A stretch of DNA of 64,000 bases from AP-15 sp035538335 (GTDB lineage: Bacteria; Pseudomonadota; Alphaproteobacteria; ATCC43930; CGMCC-115725): contig DATLKN010000036.1 in the NCBI GenBank assembly GCA_035538335.1, positions 19,329 through 83,328 on the forward strand. The letters run 5' to 3'. The position numbers and the translations under genes are program-made. The notes beneath the pieces are model-generated. The model ran no database searches. It was not told where the DNA came from and saw nothing but the letters and a program-made list of their open reading frames with translations. Shown here piece by piece: positions 9,195-16,961 of the stretch. How positions within the stretch are numbered: the stretch's first letter is position 1; the number at the start of each line of letters is the position of its first letter.

Positions 9195-9530
9195 AGATCG
9201 ACGCCTTCCCGTCGAATCTAGCTCATCAGCACGGCCCGGGTGCGGTACGCACCTGCCGAGTACGGTTTGGCGTCGATGAAGGCCCCCGGTGTTGGAAAGG
9301 ATCTCGCTGCGCAGGCCGGCGAGGCGATCCAACTCGCGCCAGCGATCACCGAGCTCGCCTTCCCGAAAGTCCTTCAGAAACACGGCCACGTCGTAGTCCG
9401 AGTCCTCTCCCGCGTCGCCCCGCGCGCGGGAGCCGAACACCACGACGCGCTCGATGCGTTCGCCACAAAGCTTATCGAGAGCGGCGCGCAAGCGTTTCAG
9501 GATCGGGTCGGCGGCAAGGGCGGAGAGCAT
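9191..9530 (-). pseudogene. MNT-type nucleotidyltransferase antitoxin, frameshifted
   Basis: From the ATG at 9530 the protein reads as a minimal nucleotidyltransferase with the signature GSRARGDAGEDSDYDVAVF (G-S-x10ish-D-x-D). After SEILSNTG the frame slips in a run of five C (9283-9287 on the top strand): in the shifted frame the family-like AFIDAKPYSAGAYRTRA continues, meets a TAG at 9218-9220, and then reads IRREGVDL to a TGA at 9191-9193. One indel plus one nonsense change therefore break the gene. The uninterrupted frame on this strand is an artefact that joins this N terminus to the HEPN remnant. In intact pairs this protein AMPylates and silences the HEPN toxin. Confidence 0.65.
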
Positions 9531-9611
9531 TCAGGATTCCCACTCGTCACACGGTAGGATACCATATTCCCCGAAGAAGAGAGAACGCCTCGACCAAGGG
9601 CGGCCGGGTTG

Positions 9612-9770
9612 ACATGAACAAATCACGAACTTATATCCCAGGAGTTCTGTGTTCGACATCATTGCCGCCGCGAACCTTGCCGATGCCCGAACTCGTTGCC
9701 GATCCGCCTGTTGTTCCCTGTTTCCGAAATCAGGAATCGAGGAATCTCAATGCGTTGGTCCTGATCTTCT
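9612..9770. repeat. Interspersed repeat, copy 1, with LexA-type box
   Basis: About 160 bp that align with 35588-35752. Shared blocks are the GAAC/GAAC box with TATATCC after it, GCGAACC...CCGATGCC, TGCCGA-CCGCCT, CTGTTTCCGAAAT-AGGAATC-AGGAAT and GGTCCTGATCT. The first block, GAAC-N7-GAAC at 9616-9630, is the alphaproteobacterial LexA operator consensus. The repeat fills most of the gap of 297 bp between the MNT relic and the end of the hydrolase gene; nothing else is recognisable in that gap. Mobility or function is unknown. Confidence 0.7.
9616..9630. promoter_or_regulatory. Candidate LexA (SOS) operator GAAC-N7-GAAC
   Basis: GAAC AAATCAC GAAC, an exact match to the direct-repeat LexA box known in alphaproteobacteria. 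It lies 86 bp upstream of the broken MNT-HEPN pair and could once have made that pair damage-inducible; alternatively it is simply part of the repeat in which it sits. Confidence 0.5.
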
Positions 9771-9827
9771 TTCCCCCGTGGGCGCGTGCGCGCGCGAGGG
9801 CAGGGCGGCGGGCCGGTCCCTGCCGCT

Positions 9828-10592
9828 TTATTGCGCCGCGGCCGCCACCGGCCGGTGCTTGCGCAGGAAGGTGCGCACGTGCCGCACCGCTTCGGCGATG
9901 TGCTCCGGCGTGTCCTTCCACGGGTAGAGGCTCACTTCCGAATTGGGCGCGAGGCGGGCGCTTTCCACCGCCACCGCATAGGGGTGGGCCGGGATGTCGT
10001 CGGGCAATACCAGGATCGGCGTCTTGCATTGGCGCACGAAATCGCGGCTGACGGTGAAGACGAAATCGGCATTGGCGCGGTACATCTTGTCGAGGAACTT
10101 GTCGACCGTCGCCATCGTGACGTCGGGCCGCCGCGCGCAGAGCGCCGGGCCCCAACCCTTCATGTTGTTGTCGTACATGAGGGTCGGCTGCTCCGGGCGG
10201 AAGCCGCTCGGCTGGGCCAATACGGCGGCGGCGGCGCGCCCCGGCGCGCGCTGCAGCAAATTCCAGATGAAGGGGCCGCCGATGCAGAAGCCGAGCACCA
10301 GGAATTCCTTGATGCCGAGATGATCCATCAGCCCCAAATGGTCGTCCGTATAGGCGTCCCAAGGCCGGCCGATCTCGACGGGACCCGAGGATTGCCCGCC
10401 ATTGGCGTTGCGCAGATCGGCCGCAATGACGCGGTACTCGCCCGCGAACTCCTTGAACGGGTCGAAGGGGGCGGTGCCCTTGACGTAGGCGATTGTCGCG
10501 TTCAACCCGCCGCCGGGGATGACCAGCAGCGGAAAGCCGGCGCCCTCTTCTTCGTAATAAATCCGGACACTGCCTCTTTCGTAGAACGGCAT
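9828..10592 (-). CDS. Alpha/beta hydrolase with cysteine nucleophile (tandem copy A)
   Basis: A 254-residue alpha/beta-hydrolase. The nucleophile elbow reads GFCIGGP with Cys103 where most family members have serine, as in dienelactone hydrolases. Other landmarks are the oxyanion-hole region VIPGGGLN (~25-31) and a late acid-containing strand PILVLPDDIPAHPY. The frame runs on upstream, but the ATG at 10592, preceded by GGAGAGAC, gives the same N terminus (MPFY-x-G-x-VRI-Y-E) as the paralogue at 11521-12282. The three genes 12282-9828 are spaced by 18-19 bp and probably form one operon. Substrate unknown. Confidence 0.88.
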   Translation of the reverse strand: MPFYERGSVRIYYEEEGAGFPLLVIPGGGLNATIAYVKGTAPFDPFKEFAGEYRVIAADLRNANGGQSSGPVEIGRPWDAYTDDHLGLMDHLGIKEFLVLGFCIGGPFIWNLLQRAPGRAAAAVLAQPSGFRPEQPTLMYDNNMKGWGPALCARRPDVTMATVDKFLDKMYRANADFVFTVSRDFVRQCKTPILVLPDDIPAHPYAVAVESARLAPNSEVSLYPWKDTPEHIAEAVRHVRTFLRKHRPVAAAAQ

Positions 10593-10611
10593 GGCGTCTC
10601 TCCTCGCGGGT

Positions 10612-11502
10612 TCAATTTCCATTGTCGGGCGGCCCGGCGCCGGATGCGGCCAATACGACGCCGCGCACGATGTTGCGGAACGCCGTATCGTAATTGACGC
10701 CGCTGATGCCCCATCGGTAGTCCCTGGCATGCCAGCGCATCCACCATTTGCCGATCCAGCCGGGCAATGTCTCGCTCCACTCGAGCGTGCCGACGACGAT
10801 CGCCTCGTCCGCATTCGACGGCGGCAGGCGCTTCGGCAGATGCGCGGCGCCGGCGCCCCAGGCGCGCAGCTGGCGGCCCGTCGGAATGCGCAGCTTCATG
10901 CCGAAATCGCCGGCGGCGTTGACGAAGGAGCCGCGCTGCTCCTCTCCCGCCGGGATCTCGGCGCTCAGCACATAGGCGGGCTGCTTCCTGCCGTTGACGA
11001 GCACGACCGGCACGACGACCGGGCGCGCGCCGCGCCACGGCCTGTCGCCGAATTTCGCCAATACGGCGTCGATCTTCTTCGGGTCGAAATAGACGGTCAG
11101 CCTGTACGGCCGGTCCTCGGTGCCCTGGTCGTCGTGCAGCGGCACGTCGGCCATCAGGTCGAGGTAGTCGAAGCAGGCGACGAGGCGGTCGGCATGCGCG
11201 GCGAGCCTCCGGGTGCGCGGGTCGTCCTTCAGCCGCGGGTCGCCCGAGGCCTTGACGAGAACCTCGCGCAGCGTTTGCGCAAAGCCCCAGGGGCGCTGGC
11301 GCATGTCGGTGCCGGTGACGATCGCATTCGCCCGGTAGGTCGGGCCGATATTGGGCCGGCACGAAGGCGCCGATTTCGGCGACAGCAGGTGCGAACTCAG
11401 GAAATGCCCATTCGCGGCAGGCGAGGCGGGAGCTTGCGCGCCCGCGTCGGCGGCGGCGAAGAGCGCGGCCGGCAGCGCTGCCGCGAACCACGCTCTTCGC
11501 AT
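10612..11502 (-). CDS. Exported DUF2066 domain protein
   Basis: A 296-residue protein with a clear signal peptide (MRRAWFAAALPAALFAAADAGAQA, cleavage near residue 23). The segment YRANAIVTGTDMRQRPWGF followed by LREVLVKASGDPRL matches the DUF2066 family, periplasmic proteins of unknown role. The C-terminal half (VEWSETLPGWIGKWWMRWH-like region) is Trp-rich. It sits between two tandem paralogous hydrolase genes, with 18-19 bp on each side, so it was probably inserted into, or duplicated around in, that operon. Confidence 0.8.
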   Translation of the reverse strand: MRRAWFAAALPAALFAAADAGAQAPASPAANGHFLSSHLLSPKSAPSCRPNIGPTYRANAIVTGTDMRQRPWGFAQTLREVLVKASGDPRLKDDPRTRRLAAHADRLVACFDYLDLMADVPLHDDQGTEDRPYRLTVYFDPKKIDAVLAKFGDRPWRGARPVVVPVVLVNGRKQPAYVLSAEIPAGEEQRGSFVNAAGDFGMKLRIPTGRQLRAWGAGAAHLPKRLPPSNADEAIVVGTLEWSETLPGWIGKWWMRWHARDYRWGISGVNYDTAFRNIVRGVVLAASGAGPPDNGN

Positions 11503-11520
11503 CGCCGGCTCCGCTTCCCG

Positions 11521-12282
11521 CTATTGCGCGGCGGCCCGCATCGGCTGGTGCGCCTTGAGGAAGCGGCGCACGCGCTCGACCGTGCGCGCCTTCAATTCCG
11601 GCGGCGCCGTCCACGGAAAGACCGTGATCTCGGCGTTGGGCGCCAATGAGGCGATATCGACCGCGGTCTGGTGCGGATGCGCCGGCGTGTCGTCGGGCAG
11701 AACGAGGATCGGGGTGCGGATGCCGCGCGCGAAGTCGCGCGTCACGCTGTACACGAAGTCGGGCCGGGCGGCGTAGAGGTTGTGCAGATACTTCTCGATC
11801 GTGTCCGACGTCACCTCGGGCCGGCGGGCGCGAAACTCGGGGACCCAATTCTCGTGGCTGTGCCGGTGCATGACGGTCGGGTCCTCCGGCCGGTGGCCGA
11901 CCGGCTGAACGCAGACGCAGGCGGCGACGCGGTCGCGTGCCCGCTCGATCAGCTTCAAGCCGAACGGGCCGCCGATGCAGTAGCCCATGAAGAAGAACTC
12001 GCGGATGCCGAGATGATCCATCACGCCCAGCTGATCCTCGGCGAAGGCGCCCCACGGGTCCTCGACCGGGACGGGTCCCGTCGATTGCCCGCCATTGGCG
12101 TTGCGCTGGTCCATCGTGATAACGCGGAAATCGCTCTTGAATTCTTCCATTGCATTGAAGACGGCGGTCGGCCAGCGGCTGATTTGCGAGTTGAGGCCGC
12201 CGCCGGGCGTCACTAGCAGCGGGAAGCCGGAGCCGGCTTCTTCGTAGCGGATGCGGACGTCGCCTTTTTGATAGAACGGCAT
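11521..12282 (-). CDS. Alpha/beta hydrolase with cysteine nucleophile (tandem copy B)
   Basis: A 253-residue paralogue of copy A, with the same opening residues, the same RNANGGQS-GPV segment (~60-72), the nucleophile elbow GYCIGGP (Cys102) and the PILVLPDD-PAHP strand. The sequence around the start codon (CATGGCGT-TCTCCT) is also shared with copy A, so the duplication included the ribosome site. It is first in the three-gene operon. The Cys nucleophile points toward dienelactone hydrolase-like or thioesterase-like chemistry rather than a serine esterase, but the substrate is unknown. Confidence 0.88.
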   Translation of the reverse strand: MPFYQKGDVRIRYEEAGSGFPLLVTPGGGLNSQISRWPTAVFNAMEEFKSDFRVITMDQRNANGGQSTGPVPVEDPWGAFAEDQLGVMDHLGIREFFFMGYCIGGPFGLKLIERARDRVAACVCVQPVGHRPEDPTVMHRHSHENWVPEFRARRPEVTSDTIEKYLHNLYAARPDFVYSVTRDFARGIRTPILVLPDDTPAHPHQTAVDIASLAPNAEITVFPWTAPPELKARTVERVRRFLKAHQPMRAAAQ

Positions 12283-12360
12283 GGCGTTTCTCCTTGCAGC
12301 GTTATTCGGAAATCGAGCCCGGGATTGCTTCGGCGCTCCGCGCCTCGCCCCCCTCCCATT

Positions 12361-12396
12361 CCCTCCCCCGCCTGCGGGGGAGAGTTAGGGTGGGGG
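12361..12396. repeat. REP-like palindrome
   Basis: CTCCCCCGC (12363-12371), CT, GCGGGGGAG (12374-12382) with a GTTAGGGTGGGGG tail. It lies between the end of the nitroreductase gene and the hydrolase operon. The same element recurs at 29809-29846. Its RNA could act as a weak terminator for neither gene obviously, since no T run follows. Confidence 0.7.
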
Positions 12397-12418
12397 TGTC
12401 ATTGCCGGAACTCATATG

Positions 12419-12880
12419 TCAGCGGACGGGGTCGAGCACGACGACCGGGATCTCGCGCTCGGTCTTCTTCTGGTAATCGGCGTAGGGCGGCCAGAATTCG
12501 AGCGCCTTTGCCCACAGCCGCGCCCGCTCTTCGCCGGTTGCGGTGCGTGCCCGCGCCTTCATCTTCCGCGTCCCGACTTGCACCTCGACCTGCGGGTCGG
12601 CGAGGATGTTGCGGTACCAGCCGGGATGCTGCGGCGCGCCGCCCTTCGAGGCGACGACGAAACAGCTGTCGCCCGACGTCCCGTAAAACAGCGGGAAGAT
12701 GAATTTTTCGCCCGATTTGCGCCCCCTTGTCGTCAACAGCAGCGAGGGGACGGTCAGCTCGGGGCGGCCCGGCTGCGTCATCTTGTAGAGATGCCCCTCG
12801 CTGCCGCCGCTCGCGAGGTAGCGGTTGGCGTGCTCGACCATCCATTGCGGCAGGTTTGGGGCGAGCTTGGCTTCGGTCAT
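12419..12880 (-). CDS. Deazaflavin (F420)-type nitroreductase family protein
   Basis: A 153-residue split-barrel protein of the DDN/nitroreductase family: LLLTTRGRKSGEKFIFPLFYG is the core signature, followed by FVVASKGGAPQHPGWYRNILADPQVEVQVG, all landmarks of F420H2-dependent or related flavin-binding quinone reductases. Start at ATG 12880 behind GAGGGAG; an ATG at 12904 in frame is possible but has no better ribosome site. In alphaproteobacteria the real cofactor of this family is uncertain. It lies 32 bp downstream of the amidohydrolase gene and may be co-transcribed. Confidence 0.88.
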   Translation of the reverse strand: MTEAKLAPNLPQWMVEHANRYLASGGSEGHLYKMTQPGRPELTVPSLLLTTRGRKSGEKFIFPLFYGTSGDSCFVVASKGGAPQHPGWYRNILADPQVEVQVGTRKMKARARTATGEERARLWAKALEFWPPYADYQKKTEREIPVVVLDPVR

Positions 12881-12912
12881 GCTTTGCACTCCCTCTTTTG
12901 GCAATCAGCCTA

Positions 12913-13929
12913 TCACAGCCGGTAAAAGCGCGATGCGGTGCCGGCGAACAGATCGCTTTTTTCCGACGCCGAGGCGCCGGCGGCGAGCCGCTTGAAGGCG
13001 TTCCACATGACGGGATAGCTGCAGGCGCCCTTGTCGACCGGGAAGTTGCTCTCGAACATCGCGCGGCGGGCGCCGAACGCCTCGATGCAGGTCTCGACAT
13101 AGGGCCGCCAGGCGTTCGCCATCTCGCCCGAGGAGGGCGGCAGCGGCGCCAGGTGAAAATCGAAGGCGTTGACGATCATCGCCAGCCCGCCGAGCTTCAC
13201 ATAGACGTTCGGGCAGGCGGCCAATCTCTTGATGTCGGCGCGCCATTGCGGGAATACCTCGGCGCGCTTATAGGGCCCGACCCCGAGCGGGCCGCCGAAA
13301 TGGTTGAGCACGATCGGCACGTCCGGGCATTCGTGCGCCGCCTCGGTCAAGCTCTTGATCTGCGGGTGATAGATCCACGCCTCGAAAGTCAGGCCGTGCG
13401 CCGGCAGGCGTTTGAGGCCGCGGCGGAAGGCGGGGTCGTCCATCAGCCCCGGCGGCGGCACATAAGAGGACGCGCCGACGATCGCCGGATCGTGCGCCGC
13501 GATCTGGCGGATGCCGCGGAACCGCCCGCCGGCCGCCGCGATCTGCCCTTCCAGCACGGCATCGACGTTCGGCAGCCGCAGATCGGCGAAGCTGACGATG
13601 CCGGCGCAGATCTTCGCCCGCGTCCGGCGGCGGTCGGCTTCCTCGGCGATCGCCCGCACGAATTCGCTCTCGCCGATCGCCCGCATTTCCTCGGGGCCGC
13701 CGGTGCGGTAGCCCGAGCCGCACTGGATGAAGATGGTGGCAATGACGTTGTGCCCCGAATCGACGTCGGCGAGCAGTTCCTCGAGCAGATAGCGGCTGCC
13801 CGGGTGGTCCCACAAATGATGATGCGGATCGACGATCGGCAGCTCGGGCTCGAGGATCGCTTCGCTCAGCTTGCCGAGCCATTCGGGGTTCGGCAGCGGC
13901 CGCGGATAGGCGCGGGCTTCGGCGGGCAT
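12913..13929 (-). CDS. Amidohydrolase family 2 (TIM-barrel) metal-dependent hydrolase
   Basis: A 338-residue metal-dependent hydrolase. IVDPHHHLWD (residues ~32-41) holds the first His-x-His metal motif. IVLNHFGGP is the strand-8-like histidine region, and the end AMFESNFPVDKG carries the conserved catalytic aspartate. These define the lactonase/decarboxylase-like amidohydrolase-2 clan. The ATG at 13929 has GAGGGAG in front and fits the family N terminus; 21 extra residues upstream are unlikely. No partner fixes the substrate. Confidence 0.88.
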   Translation of the reverse strand: MPAEARAYPRPLPNPEWLGKLSEAILEPELPIVDPHHHLWDHPGSRYLLEELLADVDSGHNVIATIFIQCGSGYRTGGPEEMRAIGESEFVRAIAEEADRRRTRAKICAGIVSFADLRLPNVDAVLEGQIAAAGGRFRGIRQIAAHDPAIVGASSYVPPPGLMDDPAFRRGLKRLPAHGLTFEAWIYHPQIKSLTEAAHECPDVPIVLNHFGGPLGVGPYKRAEVFPQWRADIKRLAACPNVYVKLGGLAMIVNAFDFHLAPLPPSSGEMANAWRPYVETCIEAFGARRAMFESNFPVDKGACSYPVMWNAFKRLAAGASASEKSDLFAGTASRFYRL

Positions 13930-13946
13930 CGGTTTCTCCCTCGCGG

Positions 13947-14225
13947 TCAAGGCACGTTTTCCGGCGCCGGAACGCAATAGACGACCGGGCACTCCGGCAG
14001 GTCGCGCGTCGCGACGCTGCGCAGCCGGGCAACGTCGCCGCCCGCGCAGAACGAGGCATTTGCGACGACGAAGTCCTGGAAATCAGGATTGCCGATAAAG
14101 ACGAAGCCGTTGCGCGCGATGACGGTTTGTAGCTGCGCGCAGCTGTAGGCCCGCGAGTCGATGCCGGCGGCGAGCGCCGGGAAGGCGAGAGCGAGTGCGG
14201 CCAACGCGGGAACGAGCCTCAGCAT
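13947..14225 (-). CDS. Small exported cysteine-containing protein
   Basis: A 92-residue protein with a signal peptide (MLRLVPALAALALAFPALAAG). The mature part has four cysteines (SCAQL, SFCAGG, ECPVVYC), enough for two disulfides in the periplasm. It does not belong to a family I can name with confidence, though short exported proteins of this type are common in Hyphomicrobiales. It lies 7 bp below the S10 peptidase stop and 17 bp above the amidohydrolase start on the same strand. Confidence 0.65.
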   Translation of the reverse strand: MLRLVPALAALALAFPALAAGIDSRAYSCAQLQTVIARNGFVFIGNPDFQDFVVANASFCAGGDVARLRSVATRDLPECPVVYCVPAPENVP

Positions 14226-14232
14226 GTTTCCC

Positions 14233-15717
14233 TCACAGCGCCGCGCCCGTGCCTGCATAAAGCCGGGCGGCGTCGCGCGCGAAGGCCGCGCGCACGCTGG
14301 GGCGCATATACATCATGTGGCCGCCCTCATAGACCGCGAGCCGAATGCGGTCGCGCTGCGCGGCCGGGATCGCCAGCTGATCGACGAACCAGCGCGAGCC
14401 GAGATACGGCGTCACCAGATCGTAGCGCCCGTTGGCGATCAGCACCTTGGTTTGCGGGTGCCTGAGCAAGAAGCTCTGCAGCGAGGACAAAGCGAGGCCC
14501 AGCCCGCCCTCGCCTTCCTCTGCCCCCTGCCAGTTCCATTGCCGCGATACGGCGCGGGGCAGCACGCGATAAGGCTCGTCCGTGCGGTAGCCGAGATATT
14601 CCGGGGCGTAGATGTCGAAGGCGGCGGTGAAGGCGGCGACCGCCGGGCCGAGCAGCGGGTCGCCGCCCCCGCCGCCCTCGCCGGGGGCCGGCTGCGTCAC
14701 CGTCGCGTCGTAAAGGCTCGCCGCTTCGCCCTTGCCGCGGCCGATCTCGCGCGCGAAGACGCGGCGCGGCACGCGGCCGCGAAATCGGGCAACGATCTTC
14801 GGCGACAAGCCGATGGCACGGGCGATTTGTGCGACAAACGGGTTACCGGGCGCCGGCACGCCCTTCATGGCGCCGAGCCCGACGAGATAATCGGAGAGCG
14901 CAAAGCGCTCGACGGCCGCCGCATTGCCGGCGCCGTCGCCCTTTCCTGCGAGCGCGGCGGCCGCGGCGGCGTAGGAGGGCAGCTCGACCGCCGGCGCGAT
15001 CAGGTCGGGGACGCGTTCGTGCAATACCGACAGGTCGAGGGCGGGCGACACCATGACGAGGCCGCTGATCGTCACGCCCTCGTGGCGCTCGAGGCTCTCG
15101 GCCATCGCGGCGGCGCGAAACCCGCCGTAGCTTTCGCCGACGAGATAGACGGGCGAAGACCATCGGCGGTGCCGCGTCAGCCACAGCCGAACGACCGCGT
15201 CGAGCGAGCGCAGATCGGCGCCGACATTGAAGAACCTCCGGTCGGCGTTGTCGCCCTTGCCCTTGCCCCGGCTGAAGCCGGTGCCGACCGGATCGACGAA
15301 GACGAGATCGGTGAATTGCAGCCAGTTCGACGGATTGTCGGCGAGCCGCGCCGGCGCGCCCGGCGCCGCGCCGCTTTCCGGCGTCTCGAGGATGCGCGGC
15401 CCGAGCGCTCCCAGATGCAGAAAGACCGAGGCCGCGCCCGGCCCGCCGTCGAAGACGAAGCTGACCGGCCGCTTCGCGCCCGCCGTGCCGTTCGCGACAT
15501 AGGAAATCGTGAAGACCGATGCCGCAACCGCGCCCTTCCGGTTCGCCAGCGGCAGGGTTTCGGCGATCGCGCGGAAGTCGATCTTTCGCCCGTCGAGGGT
15601 AAGGCTGTGCCGCGTCTCGACCTTTGCCAGCGGCGCCGGGGCGGCGGCGGGTTTGCCGCCGGCGTCGGCGTGGGCCGTGTCCGCCAGCGCCAACAACACC
15701 GCAGCGATGATCCGCAT
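14233..15717 (-). CDS. S10 serine carboxypeptidase
   Basis: A 494-residue exported peptidase. A signal peptide covers ~1-18. Family motifs appear in order: FDGGPGAASVFLHLG (oxyanion, ~89-103), FVDPVGTGFSRG (~140-151), the nucleophile VGESYGGF with Ser196, NGRYDLVTPY with the catalytic aspartate, and EGGHMMYM with the histidine. All of the triad is present. The long open frame continues upstream to 16419, but the ATG at 15717 starts the signal peptide. Bacterial members are periplasmic or cell-associated carboxypeptidases; the physiological substrate is not known. Confidence 0.92.
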   Translation of the reverse strand: MRIIAAVLLALADTAHADAGGKPAAAPAPLAKVETRHSLTLDGRKIDFRAIAETLPLANRKGAVAASVFTISYVANGTAGAKRPVSFVFDGGPGAASVFLHLGALGPRILETPESGAAPGAPARLADNPSNWLQFTDLVFVDPVGTGFSRGKGKGDNADRRFFNVGADLRSLDAVVRLWLTRHRRWSSPVYLVGESYGGFRAAAMAESLERHEGVTISGLVMVSPALDLSVLHERVPDLIAPAVELPSYAAAAAALAGKGDGAGNAAAVERFALSDYLVGLGAMKGVPAPGNPFVAQIARAIGLSPKIVARFRGRVPRRVFAREIGRGKGEAASLYDATVTQPAPGEGGGGGDPLLGPAVAAFTAAFDIYAPEYLGYRTDEPYRVLPRAVSRQWNWQGAEEGEGGLGLALSSLQSFLLRHPQTKVLIANGRYDLVTPYLGSRWFVDQLAIPAAQRDRIRLAVYEGGHMMYMRPSVRAAFARDAARLYAGTGAAL

Positions 15718-15730
15718 CAACCATGCTTGT

Positions 15731-15790
15731 CGTCCCGGCGACGGCCGGGACCCATGGCCGGCCTGGATACCGGCCTTCGCCGGTATGACA
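15731..15790. repeat. Two-hairpin interspersed repeat
   Basis: Two adjacent perfect inverted repeats: GTCCCGGC-GACG-GCCGGGAC (15732-15751) and ATACCGGC-CTTC-GCCGGTAT (15767-15786). This double-hairpin form (CCGGGACCCATGGCCGGCCTGG between the stems) is a common dispersed repeat in high-GC alphaproteobacterial genomes. Here it fills the gap between the LLM oxidoreductase stop and the S10 peptidase start, so it may act as an attenuator or mRNA stabiliser. Confidence 0.75.
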
Positions 15791-15821
15791 CCGAGCGGCG
15801 GGGAGTTGGCGGACAACGCGC

Positions 15822-16961
15822 TCAATCCTTCAGATGCGGCATCACCTCGGCGGCAAACGCGTCCATGTTCCGCCGCGTCAGCGCGTCCGACAAGACCCCG
15901 AACTGCAGCAGCGCGACGAGAATGCCGAAGCCGGTGCGCTCGCGCATCCGCTCGATGCCGGCCAACACCGTCTTCGGGCTGCCGACGAGCGCCGTGCCAC
16001 TCTCGATCAGCGCGTCGGCGGTCATCCGCCCGCCGCCCAAGGCGCTGCGCATGCGCACGAAATTCTTCATCGAGCCCATCGAGGTGTAGCCGGGCGGCAT
16101 CAGCATCTCGAAGCTCTGGCGCAGGAAATCGTTGAACAGGGTCTCGAGCGCATGCCCCGCCTCCTCGCGCGCCCGCGCGTCGCTGTCGGCGACATAGATC
16201 GGGCAGGCCCAGCCGAGCTGCGGGGCGGCCGCCTCGTAGCCGTATTCCCGCGCCTTGTCGCGATAGCTCGTGTGGTAGCGGGCGACGAGGTCGGCCGAGG
16301 AAAAGGTGACGAGGAACGGGTATTTGCGCGTGGGATCGGCGGCCCAGGCGACGGTCTCGCTCGAGCCCTGCGAGGGGATCCAGATCGGCGGATGCGGGCT
16401 CTGATAGGGCCGCGGCCACAGATTGACGTAGCGCAGACTGAAATGCTCGCCGTCGAAGGCGAAGGGCCCCGGCTCGGTCCAGGCGCGGACGATCAGATCA
16501 TGCGCCTCGTGAAAGCGTTCGTGCGAGAAATAGGGGTTGGTGCCCGACGCGTGGTATTCCGAGCCGATGCCGCGCACGAACCCCGCGATGATGCGGCCCC
16601 GCGACAGATTGTCGAGCATCGCGAATTCTTCGGCGATGTAGATCGGGTTGTTCACCAGCGGCAAGGCGCGCCCCAGGATCGCAATCTTGATCTTTTGCGT
16701 GCGCTGAATGAGGGCGCTGGCGATCAGATTGGGCGCCGGCATCAGCCCGTAGGCGGTCTGGTGGTGCTCGTTGACGCCGATCGCGTCGAAGCCGAGGGCC
16801 TCGGCATAGACGAGCGCCTCGATGTGGGCCGCGTATTCCTCGGCGCCCCTGACCGGGTCGTAGAGGCGGTTCGGCAACACGACCCAGGCCGAGCGGTGCT
16901 TCGCCGCCTCTGCCAGATCGAGCGGCCGGTACGGCATCAGGTGGAAGGAGACGAGCTGCAT
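15822..16961 (-). CDS. LLM-class flavin-dependent oxidoreductase
   Basis: A 379-residue bacterial-luciferase-like TIM barrel. GFDAIGVNEHHQTAYGLMPAP near residue 60-80, the LPLVNNPIYIAEEFAMLDNLSRGRI segment and the SQGSSETVAWAA phosphate-binding part are characteristic of FMN-dependent group members. It begins at ATG 16961, one base shared with the stop of the upstream alpha/beta hydrolase (TGATG), so the two are translationally coupled and probably act in one oxidative degradation step (monooxygenase then hydrolase). Substrate unknown. Confidence 0.92.
   Translation of the reverse strand: MQLVSFHLMPYRPLDLAEAAKHRSAWVVLPNRLYDPVRGAEEYAAHIEALVYAEALGFDAIGVNEHHQTAYGLMPAPNLIASALIQRTQKIKIAILGRALPLVNNPIYIAEEFAMLDNLSRGRIIAGFVRGIGSEYHASGTNPYFSHERFHEAHDLIVRAWTEPGPFAFDGEHFSLRYVNLWPRPYQSPHPPIWIPSQGSSETVAWAADPTRKYPFLVTFSSADLVARYHTSYRDKAREYGYEAAAPQLGWACPIYVADSDARAREEAGHALETLFNDFLRQSFEMLMPPGYTSMGSMKNFVRMRSALGGGRMTADALIESGTALVGSPKTVLAGIERMRERTGFGILVALLQFGVLSDALTRRNMDAFAAEVMPHLKD

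Noticed and set aside
7146..9530. Gabija or retron system
   Set aside because: The OLD protein lacks an adjacent UvrD helicase, and no reverse transcriptase or msr/msd-like structure is seen.
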